Source: a bacterium
GTDB lineage: Bacteria; Patescibacteriota; Microgenomatia; Levybacterales; UBA12049
Length of the DNA stretch: 6,952 bases
Direction of reading: 5' to 3'
NCBI GenBank assembly: GCA_021852095.1
Contig: JAJZOC010000095.1
Coordinates: forward strand, 1-6,952
This document shows, piece after piece, positions 5,584 through 6,952 of the stretch. A program made the translations under genes and the position numbers. Position 1 is the first letter of the stretch. Every line of letters begins with the position of its first letter. A model generated the notes under the pieces. The model did no database searches, was not told the DNA's origin, and was given only the letters and a program-made list of their open reading frames with translations.

Positions 5584-6594
5584 TTATAAGGCGGATCCGT
5601 TCTCCCAGTCTTTTTCGAAGGTTGATGAAAGAGCAGATAAAATATCGTTTTGTGTCAGCATAATACCTACTTCCCGATTCTCATCCAAACTTTGAGTTGA
5701 TAAATTTACCGATCCGATATACGCTTTTGTATCGTCAGCCAAAATAAGCTTGGCATGAATATAAGGAGAGGTAAGAGATTTAACCAAACAACCACCCTTT
5801 ATCAGTTTCATAACGGCATTTTTATTGGATTTTATTTGAGAAAAAGTCGGAACAATAAATCTCACTTTTATTTGTCTGCATTTCGACGATAAGATCATTA
5901 CAATCTGCGGATCGTCAATATCTTCTGTTTCTATGTCTAAGGAGTTACGCGCGTTTTCAATAAGACTTGTTATGGCAGGTCTTGAATTATCAGGACTAAT
6001 TATTAAATGGGTAGACGGGGGAGTAAAAGATTTATTTTTCCAGTCGGCTATGAAGATGTTGCGGGCTTCGGTTACATCCTGCGGGTTTGTGTCCAAAACA
6101 TCGTATTCGCGGTTTTTGGAAAAGGATGAAGTCGTTAGATTTTGTCCCAAGATCAATGCTTCTTTATTATCAATTACTAAAGTTTTTTCATGGGTTAAGG
6201 CAAATTTAGGATTTGTCCATTTAACCGCTACACCATTTTTGATCAGCATATTTTTTGAGCGCGTATTTAAGTTTCCTCCTCCGGCTCCAAAAGGATGCTG
6301 TTCGAGCATAACCGCTACTTTTACTCCGCGTTCCCGCGCTTGATCCAAACTATCAATAATCTTTCTGTCGGACAGCAAATACATTTCAACCAGAATTTCC
6401 GAATGGGCATTATTGACCGCGTTTAAAATTGGCTCCCGTCCGGCCCCTGGCTGAACAAAGAGTAGGGTATTGGTGTTTGCTCCGAGAACATTAAGGTTTG
6501 TTGTCTGGGGTTTTGCCTGAAATAGCAAAAACCAAACATAAACAAGAATTACAAAAATAATGGTTGGAATATTCCTCTTAATTAAAGGCGGCAT
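5584..6594 (-). CDS. Membrane-anchored phospholipase D-family protein with two HKD motifs
   Basis: PLD-superfamily phosphodiesterase of 336 residues; members act as nucleases, phospholipases or cardiolipin synthases. After KR at 6-7, residues about 9-25 form a hydrophobic signal anchor, so the catalytic part should face outward. Two PLDc domains each have a full HxKx4D motif: H135-K137-D142 with N152 (HEKTLVID...GQN) and H280-K282-D287 with N297 (HAKLILAD...GSVN). Each is followed by a conserved NRE (161-163 and 306-308). Both half-sites look intact, as expected for a catalytic pseudo-dimer. With only one N-terminal membrane segment it resembles secreted nuclease-type PLDs more than cardiolipin synthases, which usually have two; a lipid substrate is still possible. 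The ATG at 6594 is supported by the promoter 7 bases upstream. Confidence 0.9.
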   Translation of the reverse strand: MPPLIKRNIPTIIFVILVYVWFLLFQAKPQTTNLNVLGANTNTLLFVQPGAGREPILNAVNNAHSEILVEMYLLSDRKIIDSLDQARERGVKVAVMLEQHPFGAGGGNLNTRSKNMLIKNGVAVKWTNPKFALTHEKTLVIDNKEALILGQNLTTSSFSKNREYDVLDTNPQDVTEARNIFIADWKNKSFTPPSTHLIISPDNSRPAITSLIENARNSLDIETEDIDDPQIVMILSSKCRQIKVRFIVPTFSQIKSNKNAVMKLIKGGCLVKSLTSPYIHAKLILADDTKAYIGSVNLSTQSLDENREVGIMLTQNDILSALSSTFEKDWENGSAL

Positions 6595-6601
6595 TAGACC
6601 C

Positions 6602-6630
6602 AGTATAGAGAGTCTTTAATAAGAGTTCAA
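6602..6630 (-). promoter_or_regulatory. Promoter of the PLD gene, leaderless geometry
   Basis: Minus strand: TTGAAC (6625-6630), a 17-base spacer, then TATACT (6602-6607), ending 7 bases before the ATG at 6594. The start site would coincide with the start codon; no Shine-Dalgarno sequence is present. The left target duplication of the MITE-like element begins only 4 bases beyond the -35. Confidence 0.6.
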
Positions 6631-6633
6631 TAG

Positions 6634-6641
6634 AGATCCCG
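6634..6641. repeat. Left target-site duplication of the MITE-like element
   Basis: AGATCCCG, identical to 6789-6796 and directly abutting the outer end of the left terminal inverted repeat at 6642. Eight bases fits the duplication length of IS66-type transposition. Confidence 0.75.
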
Positions 6642-6788
6642 GTAATCGTTCAGGAGTTTCCGAAGAAATCGTCATTGCGATCACTTCGACTTCGCTCAGT
6701 GTAAGCTCCGCGAAGCAATCTCCAGAGATCGCCACGGCTACGGCGTCACCTCGCGATGACGCAATTTTGTCAAATCCTGAACGGTTAC
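6642..6788. mobile_element. MITE-like palindromic element with IS66-type ends, 147 bp
   Basis: Non-coding element with terminal inverted repeats GTAATCGTTCAGGA (6642-6655) and TCCTGAACGGTTAC (6775-6788), 13 of 14 complementary, flanked on both sides by the 8-base direct repeat AGATCCCG. Ends beginning GTAA plus an 8-base duplication match what is known of the IS66 family, so it was probably mobilised by such a transposase in trans. Inside are further inverted repeats: CGTCATTGCGA (6670-6680) against TCGCGATGACG (6751-6761), and a central hairpin GCAATCTC-CA-GAGATCGC (6715-6732). The inner CATTGCGA...GCGAAGCAATCTC wording resembles a dispersed intergenic repeat that I recall from many bacterial genomes. 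There is no coding capacity. It could also act as a bidirectional RNA hairpin. Confidence 0.8.
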
Positions 6789-6796
6789 AGATCCCG
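6789..6796. repeat. Right target-site duplication of the MITE-like element
   Basis: AGATCCCG, the exact copy of 6634-6641, directly abutting the last base of the right terminal inverted repeat. The pair implies a fairly recent insertion that has not decayed. Confidence 0.75.
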
Positions 6797-6952
6797 AGGT
6801 GTCAAACCAATAGAACATCGGAGGTGTAAGGGAGTGTGGATATAAGGAGAGGCGAAGGAGAGATGTACGGATTATTATCTCTAATAGATTCAAGAAATTC
6901 AAGCGTTAAACTATTGACAACGATCGTATACCCGTATACCATAGTATAATAA
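6797..6952. other. Gene-free right end with promoter/operator-like sequence
   Basis: I see no convincing gene here. Bases 6820-6862 are purine-rich on the plus strand, with repeated GGAG motifs. Further right are TTGACA (6914-6919), a perfect tandem repeat of CGTATACC (6925-6932 and 6933-6940, each containing the palindrome GTATAC) and TATAAT (6945-6950). The TTGACA-TATAAT spacing of 25 bases is too long for one ordinary promoter. Either they belong to different promoters or only the -10 is used. If the local leaderless rule holds, a plus-strand gene should start around base 6957, just outside the window. Confidence 0.45.
6925..6940. repeat. Tandem direct repeat 2 x CGTATACC
   Basis: Two perfect adjacent 8-base copies, each holding the self-complementary GTATAC, placed between a consensus TTGACA and a consensus TATAAT. 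The position suits an operator for a dimeric repressor, which is inference only. Confidence 0.5.

Noticed and set aside
5448..5663. Plus-strand 71-residue hydrophobic open frame
   Set aside because: Its hydrophobic stretch is the complement of the poly-lysine coding part of the minus-strand small membrane gene, it overlaps the PLD 3' end by 80 bases, starts with GTG and has no promoter or ribosome signal.
6802..6942. Minus-strand 46-codon frame starting with ATG at 6942
   Set aside because: Codons are open but the frame is short enough for chance, covers the purine-rich tract and operator-like repeats, and resembles no family I know. Its promoter region would lie outside the window, so it cannot be fully excluded.
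6863..6949. Plus-strand 28-codon frame after AAGGAG
   Set aside because: The GGAG motif is only 2 bases from the ATG, too close for ribosome use, and the frame reads through the promoter-like sequence.

Overview
This 6952-base window looks like chromosomal DNA from a Patescibacteria/CPR bacterium, possibly a Microgenomates-type lineage. That placement is an inference. It rests on recognising the gene families (LysM-M23 peptidase, prodomain-less papain-family peptidase, TraM-recognition/VirD4-like ATPase, membrane-anchored PLD), on the moderately AT-rich composition, and on the near absence of Shine-Dalgarno sequences. All three stop codons end plausible genes (UAA, UAG and UGA), so the standard bacterial code fits.

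Layout. Bases 4-615 hold the 3' part of a LysM plus M23 cell-wall peptidase gene; its 5' side is cut off and its frame is interrupted at the window edge. Bases 614-742 are an AT-rich imperfect inverted repeat built from CAAAT/ATTTG units. Two alanine tRNA genes follow, Ala(CGC) at 760-832 and Ala(GGC) at 835-908, only 2 bases apart and both with the G3:U70 alanine identity pair. A papain-like C1 peptidase gene (minus strand, 932-1708) and an MFS exporter gene (plus strand, 1849-3126) diverge from a 140-base spacer. The MFS gene meets a large VirD4/HerA-like ATPase gene (minus, 3127-5310) tail to tail with zero bases between the stop codons. Upstream of the ATPase, on the same strand, are a 51-residue lysine-rich single-pass membrane protein (5378-5533) and a membrane-anchored phospholipase D-family protein with two HKD motifs (5584-6594). 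The last 358 bases contain no convincing gene. They hold a 147-base MITE-like element (6642-6788) with 14-base terminal inverted repeats and an 8-base target duplication, a purine-rich tract, and a promoter/operator-like sequence running off the right edge.

How it fits together. The clearest shared signal is transcriptional. Four of the five visible protein starts have a -10-like hexamer ending 6 or 7 bases before the start codon and no Shine-Dalgarno sequence, as expected for leaderless mRNAs; the fifth has one 9 bases away. The first tRNA has the same spacing between a -10-like hexamer and its mature 5' end. PLD, the small membrane protein and the ATPase lie in the same direction, and each has its own such promoter. 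Together they suggest an envelope nuclease/phosphodiesterase with a DNA-translocation ATPase, but this functional link is inferred from neighbourhood only.
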